Below, piece after piece: positions 14,566-24,025 of a DNA stretch of 64,000 bases. Source of the stretch: Geomonas oryzisoli (lineage in GTDB: Bacteria > Desulfobacterota > Desulfuromonadia > Geobacterales > Geobacteraceae); contig NZ_CP076723.1 of assembly GCF_018986915.1 (NCBI RefSeq), forward strand, positions 4,782,466-4,846,465, given 5' to 3'. The position numbers and the translations under genes are program-made. The notes under the pieces were generated by a model, which searched no databases, was not told where the DNA came from, and worked only from the letters and a program-made list of their open reading frames with translations. Numbering within the stretch: the stretch's first letter is position 1; each line of letters begins with the position of its first letter.

Positions 14566-16773
14566 ATGAAACTGCTCCACAATCTGAACCCTCCCCAGCA
14601 GGAGGCGGTGCTGCACGGCGAGGGGCCGATGCTGGTCCTGGCCGGCGCCGGTTCCGGCAAGACGCGCGTCATCGTGCACCGCATCGCCTACCTCATCCAC
14701 GAACGGGGCGTCCCCCCCTGGCAGATCCTGGCGGTCACCTTCACCAACAAGGCCGCCGGCGAGATGCGCGAGCGCATCCAGCACATGCTGGGGGAGGGGG
14801 AAAGCCCGATCGTCTCCACCTTCCACTCCACCTGTGCCCGCATCCTCAGAAGCGACATCAAGAGCCTCGGTTACGACTCCAATTTCGCCATCTACGACGA
14901 CAAGGACTGCGAGCGCCTGTTGAAGGATTGCGCGGCCGAAATGAACCTGGACGAGAAGCGCTACCCGGTGAAGCTGCTGGGGAGCTCGATCGACGAGTTC
15001 AAGAACCAGGGGATGAGCCCCTTCGACGTCCCCGCGGACTCCCCCTACCAGGCGACCCTGGCGCGGGTCTACCGCTGCTACCAGGAGCGCCTGAAGCGCT
15101 GCAACGCGGTCGATTTCGGCGACCTGCTCCTTTTGACCGTGCAGCTCTTCGAGGAGCACAAGGAGGTGCTGGACAAGTACCTGCAGCGCTGGCGCTGGCT
15201 CCTCGTTGACGAGTACCAGGACACCAACCCCGTGCAGTACCGCCTGGTGCAGCTTCTGGCCGGCGCCCGCCAGAACCTCTGCGTGGTCGGCGACGACGAC
15301 CAGTCCATCTACGGCTGGCGCGGCGCGGATATCAGGAACATCCTGGAGTTCGAGAAGGATTTCCCCGGCGTCAAGGTGGTGAAGCTGGAGCAGAACTACC
15401 GTTCCACCAAGACCATCCTGGATGGCGCGTGGCACGTGGTGCAGAAGAACCGGGGGAGAAAGCCCAAGCGCCTGTGGACCGACAACCCCGACGGTGAGCG
15501 CATCGTGTACCGCACCCTCCCCAACGAGTGGGAGGAGGGGCGCACCGTCTGCCGCGAGATCGACCGCTTCCTGGCCGAGGGGGGCGACCTCTCCGAGGTG
15601 GCGGTGTTCTATCGCACCAACGCCCAGTCCCGCGTCATCGAGGAAGCCCTGGTGGGGGCGCAGATCGCGCACCACATGGTCGGCGGCGTCCGCTTCTACG
15701 CGAGGCTCGAGATAAAGGACATCCTCGCCTATCTCAAGGTGCTGGACAACCCGTCCGACGACGTGGCGGTGAAGAGGATCATCAACACCCCTCCGCGCGG
15801 CATCGGCAATACCACCGTGCAGAAGATCTCCGATTTCGCCAACGAAAAGGGGCTTCCCTTCTACGATGCGATGCTGGAAGGGGCCTACGGTCCGCTGCTT
15901 CCTGCCGCCGCGCGTGGCAAGGTGGCGGCGTTCGTCAACGAGTTGGAGGGGTACAAGACCCTGAGCGAAAAGCTTCCCTTGTCGGAGCTCACCGCCGCCG
16001 TCATCAACGATTCCGGCTACTACGCCCGCCTGAAGCTGCAGCGGACCGACGAGGCCCAGGAACGGATCGACAACCTCCAGGAGCTGGTCACCGCCATGCA
16101 GACCTACGAGGCCGGCCCGGGCGAGCACGGCTTGGCCGACTTCCTGGAGCGGGTGGCGCTGGTCTCCGACCTGGAGCACGAGGGGGAGGGGAAGAAGTCC
16201 TCAGCCACGCTGATGACCCTGCACTCGGCCAAGGGGCTGGAATTCCAGCTGGTCTTCATGATCGGCATGGAGGAGAAACTTTTCCCCCACGTGCGCGCCC
16301 TGGAGAACCCGGAGCAGATGGAGGAGGAGAGAAGGCTCTGCTACGTGGGGATGACCCGCGCCAAGAAGCGCCTGTTCCTCTTGAACGTGCGCCGGCGCCA
16401 CATCTTCGGCCAGGAGCAGATGAATGCACCGGCCCGGTTCATCGCCGACATCCCGAGGGAGCTGTTGGACAGCGGCGACCTCTGGCAGCGCCCCGAGCCC
16501 TCCCGCGACTTCTCATCGTCCTCCCACAACCTCGCCTCGCTCTTCGAGGAGGAGATCGAGCCGGAATTCGAGGACAACGAGGTGCGCATGGTCCCCGACG
16601 ACGAGGACGACGGCATCTGGGTGGGGATGAAGGTGCGCCACGCCCAGTTCGGCCCCGGCACCATCAGGAAGATCGAAGGGGAGGGGGACAACCAGAAGGT
16701 GATCGTCTGGTTCAACTCCCTGGGCGGACCCAAGAAGCTCCTGGTACGTTTCGCCGGTCTTGAGCGGGCCTGA
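14566..16773 (+). CDS. uvrD: ATP-dependent DNA helicase UvrD/PcrA
   Basis: This 735-residue SF1A helicase has the full motif set: Walker A LAGAGSGKTR (about 26-35), motif Ia TFTNKAAGEM, motif II VDEYQDTNP, motif III DDDQSIYGWRGA, motif IV LEQNYRS, motif V TLHSAKGLEF and motif VI YVGMTRAKK. The C-terminal 55 residues (GMKVRHAQFGPGTI...) form the PcrA/UvrD Tudor-like domain that contacts RNA polymerase. It unwinds DNA 3'-5' in repair. Length is typical. pdxA follows 40 bases later. Confidence 0.95.
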   Translation: MKLLHNLNPPQQEAVLHGEGPMLVLAGAGSGKTRVIVHRIAYLIHERGVPPWQILAVTFTNKAAGEMRERIQHMLGEGESPIVSTFHSTCARILRSDIKSLGYDSNFAIYDDKDCERLLKDCAAEMNLDEKRYPVKLLGSSIDEFKNQGMSPFDVPADSPYQATLARVYRCYQERLKRCNAVDFGDLLLLTVQLFEEHKEVLDKYLQRWRWLLVDEYQDTNPVQYRLVQLLAGARQNLCVVGDDDQSIYGWRGADIRNILEFEKDFPGVKVVKLEQNYRSTKTILDGAWHVVQKNRGRKPKRLWTDNPDGERIVYRTLPNEWEEGRTVCREIDRFLAEGGDLSEVAVFYRTNAQSRVIEEALVGAQIAHHMVGGVRFYARLEIKDILAYLKVLDNPSDDVAVKRIINTPPRGIGNTTVQKISDFANEKGLPFYDAMLEGAYGPLLPAAARGKVAAFVNELEGYKTLSEKLPLSELTAAVINDSGYYARLKLQRTDEAQERIDNLQELVTAMQTYEAGPGEHGLADFLERVALVSDLEHEGEGKKSSATLMTLHSAKGLEFQLVFMIGMEEKLFPHVRALENPEQMEEERRLCYVGMTRAKKRLFLLNVRRRHIFGQEQMNAPARFIADIPRELLDSGDLWQRPEPSRDFSSSSHNLASLFEEEIEPEFEDNEVRMVPDDEDDGIWVGMKVRHAQFGPGTIRKIEGEGDNQKVIVWFNSLGGPKKLLVRFAGLERA

Positions 16774-16813
16774 ACCATCCGAGAGCTTTATTGCAGCAGC
16801 TGAAGGAGTTCCC

Positions 16814-17821
16814 TTGGAAAAACCGATCATAGCCGTCACCATGGGTGATCCTTCCGGCATCGGGCCGGAGATCATCGCCGCGGCGCTGGCCGATTCCGCC
16901 GTCACCGAGGTTTGCCGGCCGCTGGTCCTGGGCGACCGGGGTGCCATCGAGCGCGGCATCGCCGTGGCGGGTGCCGGCCTCTCCATCGTCTCGGCGCCGG
17001 ACCTCATCCCCCCCACCGACCCGGCTCGGGGAACCCTCTACCTGCGCGAGCTCTCCGCCCTCCAGCCCGAAGACATGGTCTACGGCAAACCGAGCCCGGC
17101 GGGAGGCGACGCCTGCTACCGCTACATCTGCGAGGCGGCGAGACTCTGCATGGAGGGGACCGCGGCTGCCATGGCCACCGCCCCTATCAACAAGGAGTCG
17201 CTGAACAGCGCGGGACACCACTTCCCGGGGCACACGGAGCTCCTGGCCGAGCTGACCGGCGGGCACGAAGTGGTGATGATGCTGGCCGGAGACCGGCTCC
17301 GGGTCACCCTGGTCACCATCCACGAGGCGCTCGCCCGCGTCCCCGAACTGGTCACCTTCGACCGGGTCCTCTCCACCATCAGGATCACCAACGAGTCGCT
17401 GTCGCGCTGGTTCTGCAACTCGCCGCGCCTGGCCGTCCTGGCGCTCAACCCGCACTGCGGCGAGGGGGGGATGTTCGGCGACGAGGAGAGCCGCATCATC
17501 GCACCGGCCGTGGCCGCGGCGCGGGAAGAGGGGATCGACGCGGTGGGACCGCTCTCCGCCGACACCCTGTTCCACTTCGCGGCGCAGGGGGGCTACGATG
17601 CCGTGGTCTGCATGTACCACGACCAGGGGCTCATCCCGCTCAAGCTTTTGCACTTCGACGACGGGGTCAACGTCACCCTCGGCCTCCCCATCATCCGCAC
17701 CTCCGTCGACCACGGCACGGCCTATGACCTCGCCGGGACCGGCAAGGCGAGCACCGCCAGCATGAAGGCCGCCCTGGTCATGGCGGCGCAGATGGCGCAG
17801 ACGGGCTTGGTAAAAAAGTAA
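16814..17821 (+). CDS. pdxA: 4-hydroxythreonine-4-phosphate dehydrogenase PdxA
   Basis: This 335-residue enzyme of pyridoxal-phosphate synthesis is recognised from IAVTMGDPSGIGPEI at the N-terminus, the metal-site His in GHHFPGHTELLAE, LNPHCGEGG, and YHDQGLIPLK near the C-terminus. It oxidises 4-phosphohydroxy-threonine with NAD. The start is TTG 16814, with GAAGGAG eight bases upstream. The longer frame from 16760 would overlap uvrD and add residues unlike the family. It is close behind uvrD and may be co-transcribed with it. Confidence 0.93.
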   Translation: MEKPIIAVTMGDPSGIGPEIIAAALADSAVTEVCRPLVLGDRGAIERGIAVAGAGLSIVSAPDLIPPTDPARGTLYLRELSALQPEDMVYGKPSPAGGDACYRYICEAARLCMEGTAAAMATAPINKESLNSAGHHFPGHTELLAELTGGHEVVMMLAGDRLRVTLVTIHEALARVPELVTFDRVLSTIRITNESLSRWFCNSPRLAVLALNPHCGEGGMFGDEESRIIAPAVAAAREEGIDAVGPLSADTLFHFAAQGGYDAVVCMYHDQGLIPLKLLHFDDGVNVTLGLPIIRTSVDHGTAYDLAGTGKASTASMKAALVMAAQMAQTGLVKK

Positions 17822-17857
17822 GTCAGGCGCAGGGAATGTACGAAAGGAAATGCTGAT

Positions 17858-18829
17858 ATGAAATGGAAGAAATACCTGCTCTGGGGCGCCGGCCTCTTTG
17901 CCATCTACGCGGTCTATGTCACCGTATCGCTCTTTTTCCTGCCGCCGGTCACCGCGCTCAAGGACAAAAAGACCAACATGACCATCCAGGTCAAGGACTG
18001 GCAGGGGAACTACCACCCGCTGGTGGTCGGTCCCAAGAACCGCTACTGGGCGCCTCTCTCCCAGATCCCGTCCGAGATGAAGTGGGCGGTGATCCTGGCC
18101 GAGGATGCCTCCTTCTACAAGCACGAGGGGATCGACGTGAAGGCGATCAAGGAGGCGATCAAGTACGACCTGGAGAAGCAGAGCTTCGCCCGCGGCGCCT
18201 CCACCATCACCCAGCAGGTGGCCAAGAACCTGTTCCTGTCCCGGGAGAAGACCCTGACCCGCAAGGCCAAGGAAGTCTACCTGGCCAAGCGGATGGAGCA
18301 GGAGCTGACCAAGGGGCGCATCATCGAGCTCTACCTGAACGTGATCGAACTGGGGCCCATGGTGCACGGCATCGGTCACGGGGCGCGCTACTACTTCGGC
18401 AAGTCGCCGGCCGCGCTCACCCCGCGCGAGTGCGCCTTCCTGGCCGCCATGCTGCCGGGGCCGCGGGTCGCCTACAACCCGTACAAGAACCTGGACAAGG
18501 TGCTCAAGCGCTCCAACATGATCCTGAGGCTTTTGGCGAACAAGGGGGTGCTCTCCTCCGGCGAGTACCAGGCGGCGCTGGCCGAGATGCCCAACATCGG
18601 GCGGATGCAGAGGAAGGTCGACGAGAGCATCAAGCAGGTCGAGGTCATGGCGAACCGCACCAGCGCCACGGTGCCGCAGGGGCTGGGCGCCCAGCCTGAG
18701 CAGGGCCCCGCCGCACCCGCCGCGGGAGCGCCGGTCGAGCAGCCCGCAGGCACCGAAGCGGCACCCGAGAAAGCGCCCGACAGCGGCGCCGCGCCCAAGG
18801 AAGCCCCCGCGCTGCAGGACAAGCCGTAG
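17858..18829 (+). CDS. mtgA: Monofunctional peptidoglycan glycosyltransferase (MtgA type)
   Basis: This 323-residue protein has an N-terminal membrane anchor (about residues 5-27) and a GT51 domain with EDASFYKHEGID, RGASTITQQVAKNLFLS and KAKEVYLAKRME. It polymerises lipid II glycan strands at the outer face of the inner membrane. There is no transpeptidase domain. The last ~70 residues are rich in Ala, Pro and Glu, a low-complexity tail unusual for MtgA. It follows pdxA by 36 bases. Confidence 0.92.
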   Translation: MKWKKYLLWGAGLFAIYAVYVTVSLFFLPPVTALKDKKTNMTIQVKDWQGNYHPLVVGPKNRYWAPLSQIPSEMKWAVILAEDASFYKHEGIDVKAIKEAIKYDLEKQSFARGASTITQQVAKNLFLSREKTLTRKAKEVYLAKRMEQELTKGRIIELYLNVIELGPMVHGIGHGARYYFGKSPAALTPRECAFLAAMLPGPRVAYNPYKNLDKVLKRSNMILRLLANKGVLSSGEYQAALAEMPNIGRMQRKVDESIKQVEVMANRTSATVPQGLGAQPEQGPAAPAAGAPVEQPAGTEAAPEKAPDSGAAPKEAPALQDKP

Positions 18830-18834
18830 CAGCT

Positions 18835-19035
18835 CCTCCCCCCGGAGGGGGGAGGTCGGGAGGGGGGCAAGCGCAGGAGCAGGAACAAGAGCTTTCCCCC
18901 TCCCCATCCGGGGGAGGGGGCAGCACCTGCGCTCCCTGGACGAGGGGGACAGGCACCTGCGGAGCCAGTCCCCTTCAGCCGCCCAGTCATCTCCGGCACT
19001 CACGACTCCCATCACTCCCATCACTCCCATCCCCC
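18835..19035. repeat. Repeat cluster: family C copy 2, family A copy 3, short tandem repeat
   Basis: This gene-free stretch has three parts. CTCCTCCCCCCGGAGGGGGG and its partner block (18835-18920) belong to family C. A single family A unit (GGGGGACAGGCACCTGCGGA...) lies at 18943-18975. About three copies of the 10-mer CATCACTCCC lie near 19000-19030. No gene or promoter is evident up to 19141. Confidence 0.75.
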
Positions 19036-19141
19036 GCCTCCCCCTTAGCCCTGTCTTAGAATTCTCCCCCTCAAGTTCCCATTAAATCTGCCGAAACTAC
19101 CAAGAAGATGATTCAGCGTCCCCAGCTAGTGGAGAACTGTG

Positions 19142-20215
19142 ATGGAAACAGCTATATCAGGCCGCATCATCCTCGTAGATGACGACCCTTATGTCTTGGA
19201 AAGCGTCGCTTTGCTCCTCTCTGTGAGCGGCTTCGAGGTGCACCCCTGCTCGAACGGGATGGATGCACTGGAGCTTTTGCGCCAGTCGCCTCCCGATGTC
19301 GTGCTGACCGACGTGAACATGCCGCAGATGTCCGGCATCGAGCTCCTGGAGCAGATCCACGACTTCGACAAGGACATCCCGGTGATACTCATGACGGCGT
19401 ACGCGGAACTGGAGATGGCGGTGTCGGCCATCAAGAAGGGCGCGTTCGACTTCATCATCAAGCCGTTCAAGACCCCCTACCTGATCTACGCGGTGGAAAA
19501 GGGGATCAACTACCAGAGGCTTCTGCTGGTGGAGAAGAACTACAAGGCGGAGCTGGAGCGCCAGGTGCTGGACCGGACCCGGGAACTGGGCGAGGCGCTG
19601 GTGCAGATGCGCAGCATGAGCCGGGAAACCATCGAGAGGCTGACGGCCGCGGCCGAACTGAGGGACGAGGATACCGGCAAGCACATCGCCCGCATCGGGC
19701 TCTATGCCAAGCGGCTGGCCGAACAGCTGGAGATGCCGCGCGAGTTCGTGGACGGCATCGCCATGTCCTCGCCCATGCACGACGTCGGCAAGATCGGCAT
19801 CCCGGACGCCATCCTCCTGAAGGCGGGGCCGCTCACCCCGGAGGAGTTCGGCATCATGAAGAGCCACACCACCATCGGCGGTAAGATCCTGGCCGGTTCC
19901 GGACACCTGGTGCTGCAGATGGCCGCCTCCATCGCCAATACCCACCACGAGCGCTGGGACGGCGGCGGCTACCCGCGCGGCCTGGTGGGGGACGCGACCC
20001 CCATGGAAGGGCGCATCGTCATGCTGGTGGACCAGTACGACGCCCTCAGAAGCAGGAGGGTCTACAAGCCCGCCCTGGATCACGAGAGGACCGTGGAGAT
20101 CATCACCAAGGGGGATGGCAGGACCATGCCCGGTCATTTCGATCCACAGGTACTGGAGGCCTTCGCGGCGGTGGCCGACGATTTCGCGACCATCTACGCC
20201 ACCCACAACGATTAA
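19142..20215 (+). CDS. Response regulator with HD-GYP phosphodiesterase domain
   Basis: This 357-residue protein has a receiver at about 8-122 (VDDDP, phospho-Asp in [12 protein letters not shown], Lys in IIKPF), a coiled coil at about 130-175, and an HD-GYP domain at about 178-345. The domain shows the metal ligands and signature: [37 protein letters not shown] enzymes hydrolyse cyclic di-GMP. A GTG lies one codon before this ATG; the GGAG fits either. It lies 16 bases before a GGDEF gene, so an opposing enzyme pair is probably co-transcribed. Confidence 0.92.
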   Translation: METAISGRIILVDDDPYVLESVALLLSVSGFEVHPCSNGMDALELLRQSPPDVVLTDVNMPQMSGIELLEQIHDFDKDIPVILMTAYAELEMAVSAIKKGAFDFIIKPFKTPYLIYAVEKGINYQRLLLVEKNYKAELERQVLDRTRELGEALVQMRSMSRETIERLTAAAELRDEDTGKHIARIGLYAKRLAEQLEMPREFVDGIAMSSPMHDVGKIGIPDAILLKAGPLTPEEFGIMKSHTTIGGKILAGSGHLVLQMAASIANTHHERWDGGGYPRGLVGDATPMEGRIVMLVDQYDALRSRRVYKPALDHERTVEIITKGDGRTMPGHFDPQVLEAFAAVADDFATIYATHND

Positions 20216-20231
20216 CATCGAGAAACGATCG

Positions 20232-22676
20232 ATGCCCAGGTTCAGCCTCAAAATAAAGCTGGCCATGGTGGTCTTCCTCCTGATCGGGATCGTGAGCACC
20301 GGGGTCGCCGGTCTGGGACTCATGTTCTTCATCAAGGAGTTCAAGGCCAGCATGTCCAGCCGCCAGTATTCCGTGGTGACCGCCATGGCCGCGGACCTGG
20401 ACGACCGTATCGCCTCCGCGCAGCGGGAGCTGGTCGCGGTGGCGATGAGCATCCCCCCCTCTCTGGTTACCGACCCCCAGCGCCTGCAGCACTTCCTCGA
20501 CTCCCGCCTCGATCTGCACCAGGTCTTCAGCGACGGCACCGGCTTCTATTCTCCCGAAGGGATCCTGCTCGCCTCGGCACCGGGGCAGACCCTGTTCATC
20601 GGCAAGGATTTCTCCAGCCGCGAATACATCACCCGCACCCTCGGGTCGGCCAAACCTTTCATCTCGGAGCCGCTGATCTCGGCGCGGGGGAGGCTCCTGG
20701 TGGTGTTCACCGCACCGGTTCTGGGTACCGACGGCAACATCATCGGCGTGCTCGGCGGCAGGGTGGAGCTCGCCGAGGAAAACTTCCTGAGCCGGCTGGG
20801 GCACCTCAAGGTCGGTGACGGCGGCAACTTCTTCCTCTTCAACGAGCAGCGGCACATGATCGTGCACCCGAACCGGGACCGGCTGGCATTCCCGCTTCCT
20901 CCCCCGGGCAAACAGGAGCTCCTGGACCGTGTCATCGGCGGCTACGAGGGGAGCGGGGAGATGGTCGGCCCCTCCGGCGTCGCCGGCATCTATTCCTTCA
21001 AGAGATTGCAGTCCACCGGGTGGATCCTGGCGGCGGAGCGGCCGCTGGTCGAGGCGTACGAGCCCATCTACCGGGCCCGGTCGCTGGTGCTGTACAGCCT
21101 GGCCGCCCTCCTTCCCGTCGCTTTGATCTTCGTCTGGCTCTTCGTAGGGCGCCTGACCTCCCCCCTGCTCGCCTTCGCCGCCAGGGTGCGCGGCATGAAA
21201 GGGGGGACCTCCTTCGAACCGATGCCGGTGCCGAGCCGGGACGAGATCGGCGAGCTGGTGCAGGCGTTCAACGCGATGATGCAGGAACTGACCGGCCAGA
21301 GGCGCCGCCTCGAGCGCGAGAAGAGCTTCGCCGTGCAGCTGCTGCAGCACAGCGCGCTCCCCTGTTTCGTCATCGATGCCGAGCACCGGGTCATCGCCTG
21401 GAACAAGGCGATCGAGGAGCTGACCGGTGTCGGCGCCGACGACCAGGTGGGGCGGGCGGAGGCGTGGCGCGCTTTCTATCCGGAAAAGCGCCGGATGCTG
21501 GCCGACGTCGTCGTGGACGGGACCCTGCAGGATATGGCGGACCTGTACAGCTGCTACGCCGATTCGGAGCTGATCCCGGAGGGGCTGCGTGCGGAAGGGT
21601 GGTACCGGCTCAAGGGGAAGCAGCGTTACCTCTGCTTCGACGCGGCACCCATCAGGGACAGCGAGGGGAACGTGGTGGCCGCCATCCAGACCCTGCAGGA
21701 CGTGACCGTCAAGGCCAAGACCGAGGAGCGGCTCACCAACATGGTGGCGGCGATCGGGGAGAGCGAGGAGCGCTTCCGGCGTCTGGTGGAACTGTCGCTG
21801 GACGGCATCGCCATCCTGGTCGAGCGCCGCTTCGTCTTCATAAACCCCGCCGGGAGCGACCTGATCGGGTGCCAGTCGCCGGACCAGCTCATGGGACGGG
21901 AGATGCTGGAGTTCATCGAACGGGAATCGGCGCAGCTTTTCCTGGAACAGGTGATGTACGCGGAGCAGGGGGACGCCAGCGCGCCCTGGATCGAAGAGCG
22001 GCTGTTGCGTAACGACCGGACCAGCGTCGAGGTGGAGCTGGGGGTGGGGCCCTTCGTCTACCGTGGCGAGCGGGCGCTGCAGGTCATCTTCCGCGACATC
22101 ACCGAGCGCAAGCTCGCCAAGGCGCGGCTGGAATCGCTGGCCCACTACGACTCGCTCACGTCGCTGCCGAACCGGGTGCTCTTCTTCGACCGGCTGAGGC
22201 ACGCGCTCTCCGAGGCCAAGCGCTACCGGCACGCCATGGCGCTCATGTACCTCGATCTGGACTGCTTCAAGGAGATCAACGACCGCTTCGGTCATGCCGC
22301 CGGGGACGCCGTACTCATGGAGGCCGGGCAGCGGCTCAAGGACTGCGTGCGTGCCTGCGACATGGTGGCGCGCATGGGGGGAGACGAGTTCACCATCATC
22401 CTGACCAAGATGGCGGAGCAGCAGGACGCGGCGTTGGTGGCGGAGAGGATCATCCAGGCCTTCGCCCGCCCCTTCCGGGTCGAGGGGACGCAGGCCGGCG
22501 TCGGGGTGAGCATCGGGGTCTGCATCTACCCGGAATGCGGAGACGAGCTGGACGGGATGGTGCGCGCAGCGGACGGCGCCATGTACCGCGCCAAGCAGGA
22601 AGGGAAGAACGCGTACCGCTTCCATCACCCGGCTGGGGGTGAGGGAAGCGGCGTACAGGAAGGGGTTACAGCCTGA
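20232..22676 (+). CDS. Membrane diguanylate cyclase: periplasmic sensor-HAMP-PAS-PAS-GGDEF
   Basis: This 814-residue protein has a transmembrane helix at about 10-33, a CACHE-like periplasmic sensor to about 285, a second helix at about 290-310 and a HAMP domain. Two PAS domains follow (about 360-490 and 505-640), then GGDEF. The active site is RMGGDEFTI, and an inhibitory RxxD site (RACD) lies five residues before GGDEF. It should make cyclic di-GMP in response to a periplasmic ligand. The ATG at 20232 was chosen because earlier in-frame starts lie inside the HD-GYP gene. It converges with the next gene, overlapping it by 11 bases. Confidence 0.93.
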   Translation: MPRFSLKIKLAMVVFLLIGIVSTGVAGLGLMFFIKEFKASMSSRQYSVVTAMAADLDDRIASAQRELVAVAMSIPPSLVTDPQRLQHFLDSRLDLHQVFSDGTGFYSPEGILLASAPGQTLFIGKDFSSREYITRTLGSAKPFISEPLISARGRLLVVFTAPVLGTDGNIIGVLGGRVELAEENFLSRLGHLKVGDGGNFFLFNEQRHMIVHPNRDRLAFPLPPPGKQELLDRVIGGYEGSGEMVGPSGVAGIYSFKRLQSTGWILAAERPLVEAYEPIYRARSLVLYSLAALLPVALIFVWLFVGRLTSPLLAFAARVRGMKGGTSFEPMPVPSRDEIGELVQAFNAMMQELTGQRRRLEREKSFAVQLLQHSALPCFVIDAEHRVIAWNKAIEELTGVGADDQVGRAEAWRAFYPEKRRMLADVVVDGTLQDMADLYSCYADSELIPEGLRAEGWYRLKGKQRYLCFDAAPIRDSEGNVVAAIQTLQDVTVKAKTEERLTNMVAAIGESEERFRRLVELSLDGIAILVERRFVFINPAGSDLIGCQSPDQLMGREMLEFIERESAQLFLEQVMYAEQGDASAPWIEERLLRNDRTSVEVELGVGPFVYRGERALQVIFRDITERKLAKARLESLAHYDSLTSLPNRVLFFDRLRHALSEAKRYRHAMALMYLDLDCFKEINDRFGHAAGDAVLMEAGQRLKDCVRACDMVARMGGDEFTIILTKMAEQQDAALVAERIIQAFARPFRVEGTQAGVGVSIGVCIYPECGDELDGMVRAADGAMYRAKQEGKNAYRFHHPAGGEGSGVQEGVTA

Positions 22677-23670
22677 GGGCCTCGACGGCGGCCTCGTCCA
22701 GGGCGTTGGTGGTGTCGAATTCGGTCTCGGCTCCGTCGCAGGTCACGGCGATGGTCGCCGCGGCGCCCGGCTCGGCCTTGGTGTAACGCAACAGGATCTG
22801 GGCGGCACGCTCCAGAAGTTCCGGCGAGCTCTCGCCCATGACTGCCGCCAGGGGACTCTTGCCGTCCTTCCAGCGCAGGGCCGCCTCGCCGGCCTGGATG
22901 GCCCGCTCCAGCAGTTCGTTCTCTGCCTCGTTTCTCCCCATGACGACCTTGGTGCGGCGCCCGATCCTGAAATGCCTGCCGAGCTTCAGCATCCGGAAGT
23001 CCCTCAGGTTCAGCTGGTCCGAGTGGTCGAACACGTCGCGGATCTTCCCCACGAAGGAGAGTTCGGTCAACAGGCAGCCGCCGGCAGGGCAGGGGTAGTT
23101 CTTCACGTCCAGCTCCTCGGCCAGTTCGAACTGCTCCTTGCGGGAGCGCCCCGAGATGGAGAGGAGCTTGTCGCGGTCCACCCATCCTTGCTGTTCCGGG
23201 ATGGTGGGGGGGAAATGTTTCGCGGAGAGGGGGCGCAGCAAAAGCCCTTCCAGGCCGCTCTCCCGCTCGATGATGCGCAGGGTGTCGCGGCGCTGGCTCA
23301 TCGGGCGCTGGCCCAGCACCTCGCCGGTGATCACGAAGTCGGCACCGGACTCCTTCATGTACTCCTTGGCCCTTTGCAAGAGATAGATGCGGCAGTCGAT
23401 GCAGGGGTTCATCCCCTTGCCGTAGCCGTGCTTGGGGTTCCTGATGATCTCCAGGTAGTCGGCCCCCTTGTTCATCACCTTGATGGGGATCTTGAATTCC
23501 TCGGCCACCCGCACCGCCTCCGATTTGCAGCCGGCGTTCTTGCCGGTGCAGGTGCAGAAGGGGGAGGTGAAGTTGAGCGCCTCCACGGCGATCCCCTGTT
23601 CCAGGAGCACCTTGACGGCGAGGGTGGAATCGAGTCCGCCCGAGAGCAGGGCGATGGCTTTTCTTTGCAT
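22666..23670 (-). CDS. PP-loop ATPase, putative tRNA thiolation enzyme (MnmA/ThiI-like)
   Basis: This 334-residue protein starts with the PP-loop LLSGGLDSTLAVK, which activates a tRNA base by adenylation. Cys-rich motifs follow: FCTCTGKNAGC, NPCIDCRIY and CPAGGCLLT; several may be catalytic or bind Fe-S. The C-terminal part (GRHFRIGRRTKVVMGRNEAENELLER) resembles the RNA-binding NFACT-R-like tail of a branch of predicted tRNA thiouridylases. It is not canonical MnmA. It has a good ribosome site and no visible operon partner. The exact target nucleotide is unknown. Confidence 0.75.
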   Translation of the reverse strand: MQRKAIALLSGGLDSTLAVKVLLEQGIAVEALNFTSPFCTCTGKNAGCKSEAVRVAEEFKIPIKVMNKGADYLEIIRNPKHGYGKGMNPCIDCRIYLLQRAKEYMKESGADFVITGEVLGQRPMSQRRDTLRIIERESGLEGLLLRPLSAKHFPPTIPEQQGWVDRDKLLSISGRSRKEQFELAEELDVKNYPCPAGGCLLTELSFVGKIRDVFDHSDQLNLRDFRMLKLGRHFRIGRRTKVVMGRNEAENELLERAIQAGEAALRWKDGKSPLAAVMGESSPELLERAAQILLRYTKAEPGAAATIAVTCDGAETEFDTTNALDEAAVEALRL

Positions 23671-23683
23671 GCAAAACTCCTTA

Positions 23684-23938
23684 ATTCAATTGACAATTGA
23701 CAATTGGCAATTGACAATGCGTGGTCTTTTTCAGTAATGATGGCAGTTACTTGCAACGCGACTGACAGATAGGCGGGAATGGATCTGCGTTGAGGTTCTG
23801 CTTGCCGAGGTATCACGTCCGGGGTAGTAGTGTCAGCTGACACTGGTCCAGCCGCGTCGGCTTCGCTCAATGGTCGACGGTCCGTGTCGATTGAGCCCCG
23901 CCATTGTCAATTGTCCATTGTCAATTGTCAATTGATTT
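23684..23938. repeat. Inverted pair of heptameric (GACAATT) tandem repeats
   Basis: Heptamers of the type GACAATT/GGCAATT run at 23688-23718. The reverse complement set, TGTCAAT/TGTCCAT, runs at about 23903-23932. About 185 bases between them hold no gene; GTGTCAGCTGACAC (23829-23842) is a palindrome. The whole could fold into a long stem. It separates the PP-loop gene from the divergent GspE-like gene. Confidence 0.75.
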
Positions 23939-24025
23939 GTCTGCTCCATTGTCATTGTCAGTTGTTTTGTTTTCGGGTACAGTTCCCCCTGGCATCGCCA
24001 TCTGCACCATCCTGGAGGTCATGCA

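Noticed and set aside
14554..16179. 541-codon minus-strand frame opposite uvrD, and similar long antisense frames opposite cooS, dinG, ppc and flhA
   Set aside because: All show the same biased composition without ribosome sites or recognised motifs; the opposite strand encodes clear enzymes.
16760..16813. Longer PdxA starting inside uvrD
   Set aside because: The extension has no family similarity and the TTG at 16814 has a good ribosome site.
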